DNA of 42,144 nt. It comes from Euzebyales bacterium. Lineage in GTDB: Bacteria > Actinomycetota > Nitriliruptoria > Euzebyales > Egibacteraceae. The first letter of the stretch is position 1; every line of letters begins with the position of its first letter. Both the position numbers and the translations under genes were made by a program. Shown here piece after piece: positions 25,034 to 32,189 of the stretch. The notes beneath the pieces were generated by a model. That model was not told where the DNA came from, did not search any database, and saw only the letters and a list, made by a program, of their open reading frames with translations. Location of the stretch: the NCBI GenBank assembly GCA_013695145.1, contig JACDBB010000070.1:1-42144 (forward strand), given 5' to 3'.

Positions 25034-25229
25034 CTAGTGCTCCTGTCGTGGAAGTTCCGTGAAGCACCGAGGGCATGACTGCGCGCGGGTCGCAAGGCGC
25101 GGACAGCGCCTCGTACTGGGCCGCACTTGGGCGACGAAGCAACGCGGCGAGCCCCAGCCCGGCCGGCGCTTGAGGCCATGAACGGGCAGGCGTGGCCGAA
25201 TGTAGGAGACTTCCGCGGAGGAGCACTAG
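25034..25229. mobile_element. MITE-like element with CTAG flanks
   Basis: A 188-bp segment (25038-25225) is bounded by imperfect terminal inverted repeats. The left end reads TGCTCCTGTCGTGGAAGTTC and the right end, on the other strand, TGCTCCTCCGCGGAAGTCTC; they share TGCTCCT and GGAAGT with one gap and three or four changes between. Both ends are directly flanked by CTAG (25034-25037 and 25226-25229), which looks like a 4-bp target duplication of the YTAR type known for IS701-family elements. No transposase gene is inside, so it would need one in trans. The right CTAG supplies the stop codon of the adjoining minus-strand gene. Confidence 0.7.
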
Positions 25230-25789
25230 TCGCGTGACGCGCACTCGGGTTCCGCCTCGGCGCCCGCGGGGGGTGGTGGGGTCCCCGCGCCGGTCGGGTC
25301 GGCGTACAGCACCCCGCGGTGGACCTGACCGCGGACAGGCGCCAGGGAGTCGCCTGACCCGCCGACCCGCCTCCCGGCCAGGTTCCAGACCGTGCCGTCG
25401 GCGCCCTCGAGCCGGCCGGACGCCGGGCAGTAGTCGACCGCCTCGGCGGGAGCCAGGTAGACGCGCACGCCACCGCCGGAACGGACCACCAGCAGCTCGG
25501 TGTCGCCGAGCTCGACGACGCCGACGCCGCCCGCCTCGACGGCGGCGAGCTCACCGGCTGCGGCGAACGGGGAGCCGGGCGGGCCGGTCCGCAACAGCAG
25601 GAACGCCAGGCCGGCCAGCAGCACCAGCAGCGACGCGCCGACGGCCGCGGCGGGCCAACCCAGCCCCATCTGCTCCCGCAGGATGATCTTGCGGGCCCGG
25701 CGCGCGGCGCGCTGCGGCAGGTACCCGCCAGGCCCGAACTCGGGTGACCGCCGGCCGTCGGGGGTGTGGGGGTCGGGATGGTCGGGCAT
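25226..25789 (-). CDS. Single-pass membrane protein of unknown function
   Basis: I do not recognise the family. With the ATG at 25789 the protein has 187 residues: a charged N-terminus (PDHPDPHTPDGRR, then an RAARRARKIILREQ basic helix), one membrane helix around residues 47-68 (AAVGASLLVLLAGLAFLLL), and an external domain of about 110 residues. The outer domain contains VDYCPASGRLEGADGTVWNL and GQVHRGVLYADP, faintly like Rieske-type or DUF3179 folds but without enough Cys/His ligands. An in-frame ATG at 25831 would add 14 residues but lies at the edge of a 10-bp hairpin, so the shorter form is preferred. The TAG stop is inside the CTAG that flanks the MITE, so insertion may have occurred at or created the present 3' end. 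Confidence 0.55.
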   Translation of the reverse strand: MPDHPDPHTPDGRRSPEFGPGGYLPQRAARRARKIILREQMGLGWPAAAVGASLLVLLAGLAFLLLRTGPPGSPFAAAGELAAVEAGGVGVVELGDTELLVVRSGGGVRVYLAPAEAVDYCPASGRLEGADGTVWNLAGRRVGGSGDSLAPVRGQVHRGVLYADPTGAGTPPPPAGAEAEPECASRD

Positions 25790-25807
25790 CGGTCCCCCAG
25801 CATTCCA

Positions 25808-25872
25808 TGGCGGTCGCTGCGCGACCGCCACAACCGGGGATTGTGAGAATCGCTGCGCAGGCTCCGCGATTC
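25808..25872. repeat. Two adjacent inverted repeats
   Basis: A 10-bp stem with a 3-base loop at 25808-25830 (TGGCGGTCGC / GCGACCGCCA) is followed by a 7-bp stem GAATCGC / GCGATTC at 25847-25872 with a 12-base loop. They lie between the membrane protein gene and the B12 protein gene, which are divergent, and may act as RNA hairpins or operators. Confidence 0.5.
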
Positions 25873-25933
25873 ACGTGTCGTGCGGTGTCGGTCGGGGCCT
25901 GGCGCGGCTTGGCGGCGCGGTCTGGCCCTCCGC

Positions 25934-25939
25934 TATGCT
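25934..25939 (+). promoter_or_regulatory. -10 box candidate for the B12-binding protein and sucCD
   Basis: TATGCT fits the -10 consensus and lies about 90 bases before the GTG of the B12-binding gene. A TTGGCG occurs 19 bases upstream of it, a longer spacing than ideal. Confidence 0.3.
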
Positions 25940-26025
25940 CCGGCCCGGGTCCGGGTCGATGAGCGGCTCGGCGGACCGCGCCGCTCGTGGCCAGTCTTGT
26001 CGTCGTCGCCGAGGAGGCGCAAACC

Positions 26026-26421
26026 GTGTCCATCCGCGTGCTCGTGGCCAAGCCGGGCTTGGACGGTCACGACCGTGGCGCGAAGATCGTCGCCAGAGCG
26101 TTGCGCGACGCCGGCATGGAGGTCGTATACACCGGTCTGCACCAGACGCCCGAGCAGATCGTCGAGGCGGCGCTGCAGGAGGACGTCCAGTGCGTCGGCC
26201 TGTCGATCCACTCGGGTGCGCACATGACGCTCTTCCCCAAGGTCGTCGGGCTGCTGCGCGAGCAGGGCGCGGGCGACATCGTCGTGTTCGGCGGTGGGAT
26301 CGTCCCCGCCGCCGACATCGCGGCCCTGCGCGAGCAGGGCGTCGCCGAGATCTTCACTCCCGGGGCTCGGACGACCGAGATCGTCGAGTGGGTCAGGGCG
26401 AACGTCTCGCCGCGCGACTAG
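26026..26421 (+). CDS. Cobalamin-binding mutase small subunit (methylmalonyl-CoA mutase C-terminal type)
   Basis: The 131-residue protein is a stand-alone B12-binding domain. DxHxxG is visible as D13-G-H15-D-R-G18 (His15 would ligate cobalt from below), with [19 protein letters not shown] and VVFGGGI forming the rest of the nucleotide-loop pocket. Such small subunits pair with a separate catalytic subunit in two-gene acyl-CoA mutases, here most likely methylmalonyl-CoA mutase; the large subunit is not in the window. GTG at 26026 is chosen because GAGGAGG lies 8 bases upstream; an earlier in-frame start at 25987 adds residues unlike the family. sucC follows after 39 bases, so mutase product succinyl-CoA would meet succinyl-CoA synthetase. 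Ethylmalonyl- or isobutyryl-CoA mutase remain possible. Confidence 0.88.
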   Translation: MSIRVLVAKPGLDGHDRGAKIVARALRDAGMEVVYTGLHQTPEQIVEAALQEDVQCVGLSIHSGAHMTLFPKVVGLLREQGAGDIVVFGGGIVPAADIAALREQGVAEIFTPGARTTEIVEWVRANVSPRD

Positions 26422-26460
26422 CGCGGTCGAGCTCGAGGAGACGACAAGAGGACGCTGTCG

Positions 26461-27615
26461 ATGGACTTGATGGAGCACCAGGGCAAGGAGCTGTTCCGCG
26501 CCATGGGGATACCGACCACCCCGCAGGGCGGGATCGCCACGACTCCCGAGCGGGCCGAGGAGCTGGCCGCCGGCTTCGGCGTGGCCGTGATGGTGAAGGC
26601 CCAGGTCCTCACCGGCGGCCGCGGCAAGGCCGGCGGCGTCAAGTTCTGTCCCGACGCCGCCGCGGCCCGCGCCGCGGCTGAGGCCATCCTCGGCCTCGAC
26701 ATCAAGGGGCACACCGTCTCCAAGGTCCTGGTCGAGCCCGCCAGCGACATCGCGGAGGAGTACTACCTGTCGGTGCTCCACGACCGTCTGAGCAAGGGCT
26801 ACAAGATCATCGCCTCGGTCGAGGGCGGGGTGGAGATCGAGGAGACCAACCGCACCGACCCCGAGAAGGTCGTCAAGCACGACGTCGACCCGACCATGGG
26901 CCTGGAGCGCGCCGCCGCCGAGCGCATCGTCGGGGCGGCTGGCTTCCCCGCGGACGTGGCCGACGAGCTCGCGGCGTTCCTGGTGCAGCTGTACGACGGC
27001 TTCGTCGCGAGCGACGCGACCCTGTTCGAGGTCAACCCGCTGATCAGGACCGAGGCGGGGGAGATCATCGCGCTGGACTCCAAGGTGTCGATCGACGACA
27101 ACGCGCTGTTCCGCCACCCTGACCTGTCCGAGCAGGCCGAGGCGGGCGGCGGTGACCCGCTCGAGCTGGAGGCCAAGCGCAAGGGCCTGCAGTACGTGAA
27201 GCTCGACGGGGACATCGGGATCATGGGCAACGGCGCCGGCCTCGTCATGGCCACGCTGGACATGGTCCACCAGGCGGGCGGGCAGCCGGCCAACTTCCTG
27301 GACGCCGGCGGCGGCGCCAGCGCCGAGAGCATGGCCGAGGGCATCGCGTTCGTGCTGTCCGACCCGCAGGTCAAGGCGATGCTGATCAACATCTTCGGCG
27401 GCATCACCCGCTGCGACGACGTCGCGCGCGGGGTCCTCGGCGCGCTCGAGGTGATCGGCGACCTGGAGCAGCGGATCGTCGTCCGGCTCGACGGCACCAA
27501 CGCCGAGGACGGTCGCCGCATCCTCGCGGGAGCGAACCACCCGAAGCTCGCCACCGCCGAGAAGATGCTCGACGGCGCCGAGAAGGTCGTCGAGCTCGCG
27601 TCCCAGGTCAGCTAG
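26461..27615 (+). CDS. sucC: Succinyl-CoA synthetase, beta subunit
   Basis: SucC and SucD interconvert succinyl-CoA and succinate with formation of ATP or GTP in the TCA cycle. The 384-residue beta subunit begins MDLMEHQGKELFRAMGIPT, has the ATP-grasp nucleotide-binding region (VMVKAQVLTGGRGKAGGVK; LFEVNPLI as metal/nucleotide site near residue 190) and the C-terminal CoA-ligase-like domain with GNGAGLVMATLDMV and INIFGGITRCDDVA. Length is normal. ATG at 26461 has AGAGGA about 8 bases upstream. sucD begins 9 bases after its stop codon. Confidence 0.97.
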   Translation: MDLMEHQGKELFRAMGIPTTPQGGIATTPERAEELAAGFGVAVMVKAQVLTGGRGKAGGVKFCPDAAAARAAAEAILGLDIKGHTVSKVLVEPASDIAEEYYLSVLHDRLSKGYKIIASVEGGVEIEETNRTDPEKVVKHDVDPTMGLERAAAERIVGAAGFPADVADELAAFLVQLYDGFVASDATLFEVNPLIRTEAGEIIALDSKVSIDDNALFRHPDLSEQAEAGGGDPLELEAKRKGLQYVKLDGDIGIMGNGAGLVMATLDMVHQAGGQPANFLDAGGGASAESMAEGIAFVLSDPQVKAMLINIFGGITRCDDVARGVLGALEVIGDLEQRIVVRLDGTNAEDGRRILAGANHPKLATAEKMLDGAEKVVELASQVS

Positions 27616-27624
27616 GAGTACCGC

Positions 27625-28545
27625 GTGAGCATCCTCATCGACGCCGACACCAAGGTCGTCGTCCAGGGCATCGGCAATCAGGGCACCTTCCACGCGCAGC
27701 GCAACGCCGCCTACGGCACCCAGATCGTGGCGGGGGTGCACCCCAAGAAGGGCGGCCGCACCTGGGACGAGCTCGGCGTGCCGGTGTTCGCCGACGCCGT
27801 CGCGGCCAAGGAGGCGACCGGCGCGACCGCCACGATGATCCTCGTGCCCGCGCCGTTCGCCAAGGACGCGCTGACCGAGGCCGAGGAGGCTGGCTTCGAT
27901 CTGGTGGTGTGCCTGACCGAGGGCATCCCGGTCCATGACATGGCCGTCGTCTACAACCGCTACTACCCGCGCGACACCGACGGCGCCTTCACCCGCGAAG
28001 GCCGCCCCGTGCTGATCGGTCCGAACTGCCCTGGGCTGATCTCGCCCGGCCAGGCCAACCTCGGCTTCATCCCCGAGGCCAGCACGACGCCCGGCAGCGT
28101 CGGCCTCGTGTCGCGCTCGGGGACCTTGACCTACCAGATCATGCACGAGCTCAACCAGGCTGGCATCGGCATCTCGACGTGCGTGGGCATCGGCGGCGAC
28201 CCCATCATCGGCACCAACTTCCTCGACGTGATCCCCATGCTGGCTGACGACCCGGACACCGACGCGATCGTGTTCGTCGGCGAGATCGGCGGGACCGAGG
28301 AGCAGCGGGTCGGCGAGTGGATCCAGGCCAACATCCCCGACACCCCGGTGGTGGCCTACGTCGCGGGCTTCTCCGCACCCGAGGGCAAGCAGATGGGCCA
28401 CGCGGGCGCGATCGTCAAGCAGGGCGGTGATGGCGGCGAGACGGCCGCGGACAAGAAGACCGCGCTCGAGGGCATGGGCATCTCCGTCGGCACCAACCCC
28501 TCGGAGACCGCCGAGCTCATGATCGCCAGGCTGCGCGCCGCCTGA
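27625..28545 (+). CDS. sucD: Succinyl-CoA synthetase, alpha subunit
   Basis: The 306-residue alpha subunit binds CoA and carries the phosphohistidine intermediate. It opens [23 protein letters not shown] (CoA-binding Rossmann domain), has [11 protein letters not shown], and the active-site His in MGHAGAIV near residue 256. The start is GTG 27625 with an AGGAG overlapping the end of sucC, so the two subunits are coupled. The glycine-rich GIGNQG in place of the usual GFTG/GITG-type loop is a modest variation. A 150-bp gap with a repeat follows. Confidence 0.97.
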   Translation: MSILIDADTKVVVQGIGNQGTFHAQRNAAYGTQIVAGVHPKKGGRTWDELGVPVFADAVAAKEATGATATMILVPAPFAKDALTEAEEAGFDLVVCLTEGIPVHDMAVVYNRYYPRDTDGAFTREGRPVLIGPNCPGLISPGQANLGFIPEASTTPGSVGLVSRSGTLTYQIMHELNQAGIGISTCVGIGGDPIIGTNFLDVIPMLADDPDTDAIVFVGEIGGTEEQRVGEWIQANIPDTPVVAYVAGFSAPEGKQMGHAGAIVKQGGDGGETAADKKTALEGMGISVGTNPSETAELMIARLRAA

Positions 28546-28585
28546 GCGGCGCTGAAGGCCTCGCATCGCCGCCGGCTAGCGGATA

Positions 28586-28627
28586 CACCGCGGGCGCGGT
28601 GTTGTCGAGCAGGCGCGTGTCAGGCGG
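28586..28627 (+). repeat. Direct repeat copy 1 with GC hairpin
   Basis: The copy contains the hairpin CACCGC-GGGC-GCGGTG (28586-28601) followed by TTGTCGAGC and AGGCGCGTGTCAGGCGG. Bases 28591-28627 match 29201-29237 at 36 of 37 positions (only 28610 C versus 29220 T). It lies between sucD and the AbiEi/DUF559-like gene. Confidence 0.9.
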
Positions 28628-28659
28628 GGATCGTCATCCACAGGCGGTGAGGGCCGATC

Positions 28660-28694
28660 GTGCCGCGCGCCGGCACGCGGCGCGCACAGTGCCG
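28660..28694. promoter_or_regulatory. Nested inverted repeats before the AbiEi/DUF559-like gene
   Basis: GTGCCG (28660-28665), CGGCAC (28671-28676) and GTGCCG (28689-28694) alternate, so the middle copy can pair with either neighbour. The last copy ends 2 bases before the ATG at 28697. Such a set could be an operator for the encoded winged-helix domain or a pair of competing RNA hairpins that cover the start codon. Confidence 0.45.
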
Positions 28695-28696
28695 CC

Positions 28697-29170
28697 ATGG
28701 CTGGACTGCCCGACCCTCTGCTCAAGCACCTCGCGGAGCGCGACGGGGTCAGCACCCGGCGTGCGGTGCGGGACCTGCTTGAGATCACGCACGGCGCACT
28801 CATCCGCCGGCTCGGGCGCGCGGGGGTGCTCGACCTGGAGTCCGAGGGGGAGCGGCGCCTGCTCCCGCTGCTGGCCGACTTCGACCCTCAGCCCGAGACC
28901 CAGGTGACCGACCTGGTGAAGGGGCGCAGGCTGGACGTCGCGTGGCGGGCCATCCGCTACGGGCTGGAGTACGACAGCGAGGACCACCACACGCTGCCCA
29001 CCGACCGTGACGCGGACGGTCTGCGCGACCTCGAGTGCGGTTCCGCCGGTGTCCTGGTCCACCGGATCACCGCCGGGATGCTGCGCTACTCGCTCACCGC
29101 CACGCTGCGCGGCGTGCGGGCGACGTTCGACCGGCGCTGGGAGGCGCTGCGCGCGGGTCGCCTGGACTGA
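28697..29170 (+). CDS. Compact AbiEi-like winged helix plus DUF559/Vsr-like nuclease-fold protein
   Basis: This 157-residue protein seems to be a small version of a common actinobacterial architecture. Residues 3-45 (DPLLKHLAERDGVSTRRAV, then ITHGALIRRLGRAGVLDLE) resemble the AbiEi_4 winged-helix domain. Residues 60-125 resemble the DUF559 (Vsr-like, PD-(D/E)XK) fold: PETQVTDLVKGRRLDVAW, then YGLEYDSEDHHT with the Glu and Asp of a possible metal site, a DRDADGLRDLE helix, and GVLVHRITAGML as the last strand. The usual Lys of the nuclease motif is not evident, so catalysis is unproven. No ribosome site is seen before the ATG. The gene stands alone between two direct repeats 610 bp apart. The family match rests on pattern recognition and should be treated as likely rather than certain. 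Confidence 0.6.
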   Translation: MAGLPDPLLKHLAERDGVSTRRAVRDLLEITHGALIRRLGRAGVLDLESEGERRLLPLLADFDPQPETQVTDLVKGRRLDVAWRAIRYGLEYDSEDHHTLPTDRDADGLRDLECGSAGVLVHRITAGMLRYSLTATLRGVRATFDRRWEALRAGRLD

Positions 29171-29193
29171 CCTGTCGCGCGCCTACGCCGATT

Positions 29194-29237
29194 CACCGCG
29201 CGGGCGCGGTGTTGTCGAGTAGGCGCGTGTCAGGCGG
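29194..29237 (+). repeat. Direct repeat copy 2 with GC hairpin
   Basis: The second copy has a longer hairpin, CACCGCGC-GG-GCGCGGTG (29194-29211), followed by the same TTGTCGAG-T-AGGCGCGTGTCAGGCGG. It overlaps the last codons and TGA stop (29230-29232) of the minus-strand hemolysin III gene, so copy 2 may be the original site and copy 1 the duplicate. Confidence 0.9.
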
Positions 29238-29889
29238 CGGCGGGGAGCACGTACTGCCAGATGGCGATGTAGTGGCAGACGCTGGCGGCGATCACGAACA
29301 GGTGGAAGACCTCGTGGAAGCCGAACCACCGCGGGAACGGGTCGGGCCAGCGATTGGCGTAGACGAGCGCGCCGACGGTGTAGAGCAGGCCGCCGATGAC
29401 GACCAGGGCGGTGCCCTCCCAGGGCAGGGCGAGGACGATCTGCGTGAACGGGACGACCGTGAGCCAGCCCACGGCGATGTAGCCGGCGGTGCCGAGCCAG
29501 CGGGGAGCCTCGACCGGGGACGCGGCGATGCCGGCGCCGACGAGGGCGACCGCCCAAGCGACGACGAGGCTCCAGGTGCGCCACCCGCCCGACAGGGAGT
29601 GGAACGCGATCGGGGTGAACGTGCCGGCGATGAACAGCTGGATCATCGCGCCGTCGCAGCGGGCCAGGACGCGCCTGGCGCGCGCGGACCAGGGGAGCAC
29701 GTGGTAGCACGCGCTCACCAGGTACACCCCCACGAGGGACGCGCCGAACACCGCGACCGACATCCGCGCCGGCACACCGCCGCCGACCGACCGCAACAGC
29801 ATGAACGCACCTGCGACCGCGAACGGAAGGACCGCAGCGTGCAGCCACCCGCGAAACAGCGGGCGTGTCTCTGCGACGGCGTGCGTCAT
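29230..29889 (-). CDS. Hemolysin III family (PAQR-like) membrane protein
   Basis: The 219-residue protein has seven hydrophobic segments and the metal-site residues of the hemolysin III/PAQR superfamily: S and H in VYLVSACYHVLPW (helix 2 end), D in RRVLARCDGAMIQLF, and H residues in FGFHEVFHLFVIAASVCHY near the C-terminus. This places it with the zinc-dependent CREST hydrolase-like membrane proteins. Despite the family name, haemolytic activity is shown for few members and should not be assumed. ATG at 29889. The gene's 3' end lies inside direct repeat copy 2. It is divergent from purN across a 177-bp gap. Confidence 0.9.
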   Translation of the reverse strand: MTHAVAETRPLFRGWLHAAVLPFAVAGAFMLLRSVGGGVPARMSVAVFGASLVGVYLVSACYHVLPWSARARRVLARCDGAMIQLFIAGTFTPIAFHSLSGGWRTWSLVVAWAVALVGAGIAASPVEAPRWLGTAGYIAVGWLTVVPFTQIVLALPWEGTALVVIGGLLYTVGALVYANRWPDPFPRWFGFHEVFHLFVIAASVCHYIAIWQYVLPAAA

Positions 29890-30066
29890 CGAGGAACCTG
29901 CGGTCGGGGTCGGGTCTGCTTCCTACTCTCAAGCATGACGCGCCGCAGCGCAACCGACAATCTCACCAGGAGATGCCGCGCCGCGCTTGTTCGTCGCGGC
30001 AGGCACAGGCATGATCGCCGCTCGCGGGCGACCTCCGCCCCCGCCACAGTGGGTGATTCTAGAGCC

Positions 30067-30660
30067 ATGACGAGGCGCGTCGCCGTGCTCGTGTCCGGTT
30101 CGGGCACCAACCTGCAAGCCCTGCTGGACGCCGACGACCTCGGTGGCGAGGTCGTCCTGGTCGGCGCGGATCGCCACGGCGTCCGTGCCCTGGAGCGCGC
30201 GATGAGCGCGGGCGTGGACACCGCTGTGGTGGCGTTCGCCGACTACGACGACCGCGACGCCTGGGACGCGGCGCTGCATGTCCGCGTCGCCGCCGCCGAG
30301 CCTGATCTGGTGGTCCTTGCCGGCTTCATGAGAATCCTGGCGTCACGCTGGGTCCGCAGCTGGCCCCTGCTCAACACCCACCCAGCGCTGCTCCCCGCGT
30401 TTCCCGGCGCGCACGCCATCCCTGACGCCCTCGACCACGGAGTGAAGGTGACCGGCGCGACGGTCCATTACGTGGTCGAGGAGGTCGACGCCGGCCCGAT
30501 CGTGGCTCAGGAGGCGGTGCCGGTGCTGCCAGACGACACCGCCGAGGCTCTCCACGAGCGGCTCAAGATGGTCGAGCACCGCCTGCTCGTCGACGCCGTC
30601 CGCCTGCACTGCCGCGGTCGGCTGGCCGTCGACGGCCGACACGTGAGGATCGCCTCGTGA
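30067..30660 (+). CDS. purN: Phosphoribosylglycinamide formyltransferase
   Basis: PurN transfers the formyl group of 10-formyltetrahydrofolate to GAR, the third step of purine synthesis. The 197-residue protein begins RVAVLVSGSGTNLQALLDA, with LVVLAGFMRIL, the active-site Asn-His pair in LLNTHPALLPAFPGAHAI, and HYVVEEVDAGPIVAQEAV with the catalytic Asp. Length is normal. ATG at 30067 has no ribosome site; GATTCT six bases upstream may be a weak -10 box, again suggesting a leaderless mRNA. Its stop overlaps the purH start by GTGA. Confidence 0.96.
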   Translation: MTRRVAVLVSGSGTNLQALLDADDLGGEVVLVGADRHGVRALERAMSAGVDTAVVAFADYDDRDAWDAALHVRVAAAEPDLVVLAGFMRILASRWVRSWPLLNTHPALLPAFPGAHAIPDALDHGVKVTGATVHYVVEEVDAGPIVAQEAVPVLPDDTAEALHERLKMVEHRLLVDAVRLHCRGRLAVDGRHVRIAS

Positions 30661-32189
30661 CCACCATGCCCCGCCGCGCCCTCGTCAGCGTTCACGACAA
30701 GAGCGGCCTGTCCGAGCTCGCCCGCGGGCTGGCCGACCTCGGTGTCGAACTGGTGTCGACCGGCTCGACCGCCGCGGCGATCCGCGACGCCGGTGCCGCT
30801 GTCACCGAGGTGTCGGAGATCACGGGCTTCCCCGAGGTCATGGACGGTCGCGTCAAGACCCTTCACCCGGCCGTGCACGCGGCGATCCTTGCTGACCGCT
30901 CCAAGCCTGAGCACGTCGCAGCACTGGACGAGCACGGCTTCGCGCCGATCGACCTGGTGGTGGTCAACCTGTACCCGTTCCGCGCGACGGTGGCCGACCC
31001 CGACGTCACCGTGGAGCGCGCGATCGAGATGATCGACATCGGCGGCCCGACCATGGTCCGCGCCGCCGCCAAGAACCATGCGCACGTGGCGGTCGTCGTG
31101 GACCCACGTGACTACGAGCGCCTGCTCGCCCACCTGCGCGACGGCGGCATGTCGGCCCAGAGCCGCGAGGAACTGGCCCGCAAGGCGTTCCTGCACACCG
31201 CCTTCTACGACGCCGACGTCGCGAACTGGCTGCACCGCGACCACGACTTCGCGCCCGGTCACGTCGCCACCTACCGCAAGGCGCAGGACCTGCGCTACGG
31301 CGAGAACCCCCACCAGGCGGCCGCCTACTACACCGACCGCGACCGGCCGTGGGGCCTTGGCAGCGCGCGGCAGTTGCACGGCAGGCAGCTGTCGTACAAC
31401 AACCTCCTCGACACCGACGCGGCGTGGGGGATGGCCACCGACTTCGCCGAGCCGTGCGTGGTGATCGTCAAGCACACCAACCCCGCGGGCATCGCGGTGG
31501 CCACCACCCTGGCCCAGGCCTATCCCAAGGCCCTGGCCGGGGACTCCGTCAGCGCCTTCGGCGGCATCGTGGCGGTCAACCGCGAGCTCGACGAGGCCAC
31601 CGCCGAGCTGGTCGCGGAGGTGTTCACCGAGGTCGTGGTGGCGCCCGGGTTCGCGGACGGCGCCCTGGAGGCGCTGCGCGGCAAGACGAACCTCCGGATC
31701 CTCGAGATCGCCGCTGGAGCGCCCCCCGCGCGGCAGCGGGTCACGCGCATGGTGTCAGGGGGTCTGCTGGTGCAGGAGGCGGACGTGGCGGCCGAGGATC
31801 CCTCGAGCTGGGCCGTTCCGACGCGCGCCCAGCCTGACGACGAGACGCTGGCCGAACTCACCTTCGCATGGACCGCCTGCAAGCACGTGAAGTCCAACGC
31901 GATCGTGCTGAGCCGCGACCGGGCCGTGGTGGGGGTCGGCGCCGGCCAGATGTCGCGAGTCGACAGCGTCCGCATCGCGGTCGAGAAGAGCGGCGGGCGT
32001 CACCAGGGCGCCGTGCTGGCCAGCGACGCGTTCTTCCCGTTCCGCGACGGCCCCGACGAGGCCCTCGACGCCGGCGTCGTCGCCCTGATCTCGCCGGGCG
32101 GCAGCGTCCGGGACGACGAGGTGGTCGCGGCGTGCGATGAGCGCGGCGTGCCGATGATCTTCACCGGACGTCGCCACTTCCGCCACTAG
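30657..32189 (+). CDS. purH: Bifunctional AICAR formyltransferase/IMP cyclohydrolase
   Basis: PurH carries out the last two steps of IMP synthesis. The 510-residue protein has the N-terminal IMP cyclohydrolase domain (ALVSVHDKSGL, MDGRVKTLHPAVHAAIL, DIGGPTMVRAAAKNH) and the C-terminal AICAR transformylase domain (LRYGENPHQAA, CVIVKHTNPAGIA with the catalytic Lys-His, FAWTACKHVKSNAIVL, GAGQMSRVDS, and DAFFPFRDGPDEA). The GTG at 30657 overlaps purN. Its TAG stop shares the bases CTAG with the stop codon of xylB on the other strand, so the two genes overlap tail to tail by four bases. Confidence 0.97.
   Translation: MTTMPRRALVSVHDKSGLSELARGLADLGVELVSTGSTAAAIRDAGAAVTEVSEITGFPEVMDGRVKTLHPAVHAAILADRSKPEHVAALDEHGFAPIDLVVVNLYPFRATVADPDVTVERAIEMIDIGGPTMVRAAAKNHAHVAVVVDPRDYERLLAHLRDGGMSAQSREELARKAFLHTAFYDADVANWLHRDHDFAPGHVATYRKAQDLRYGENPHQAAAYYTDRDRPWGLGSARQLHGRQLSYNNLLDTDAAWGMATDFAEPCVVIVKHTNPAGIAVATTLAQAYPKALAGDSVSAFGGIVAVNRELDEATAELVAEVFTEVVVAPGFADGALEALRGKTNLRILEIAAGAPPARQRVTRMVSGGLLVQEADVAAEDPSSWAVPTRAQPDDETLAELTFAWTACKHVKSNAIVLSRDRAVVGVGAGQMSRVDSVRIAVEKSGGRHQGAVLASDAFFPFRDGPDEALDAGVVALISPGGSVRDDEVVAACDERGVPMIFTGRRHFRH

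Noticed and set aside
25226-25789. Rieske iron-sulfur protein
   Set aside because: The outer domain has a Rieske-like run (GTVWNLAGRRVGG) but only one candidate cysteine and one suitable histidine, so a 2Fe-2S cluster cannot be supported.
25933-28566. Nearly 900-codon minus-strand frame opposite the B12 protein and sucCD
   Set aside because: Exact antisense of three confident genes, low-complexity composition, no start region of its own.
29183-29953. Alternative minus-strand frame across the hemolysin III gene
   Set aside because: Arg/His-rich frame without membrane helices; the other frame encodes a complete seven-helix protein with family motifs.
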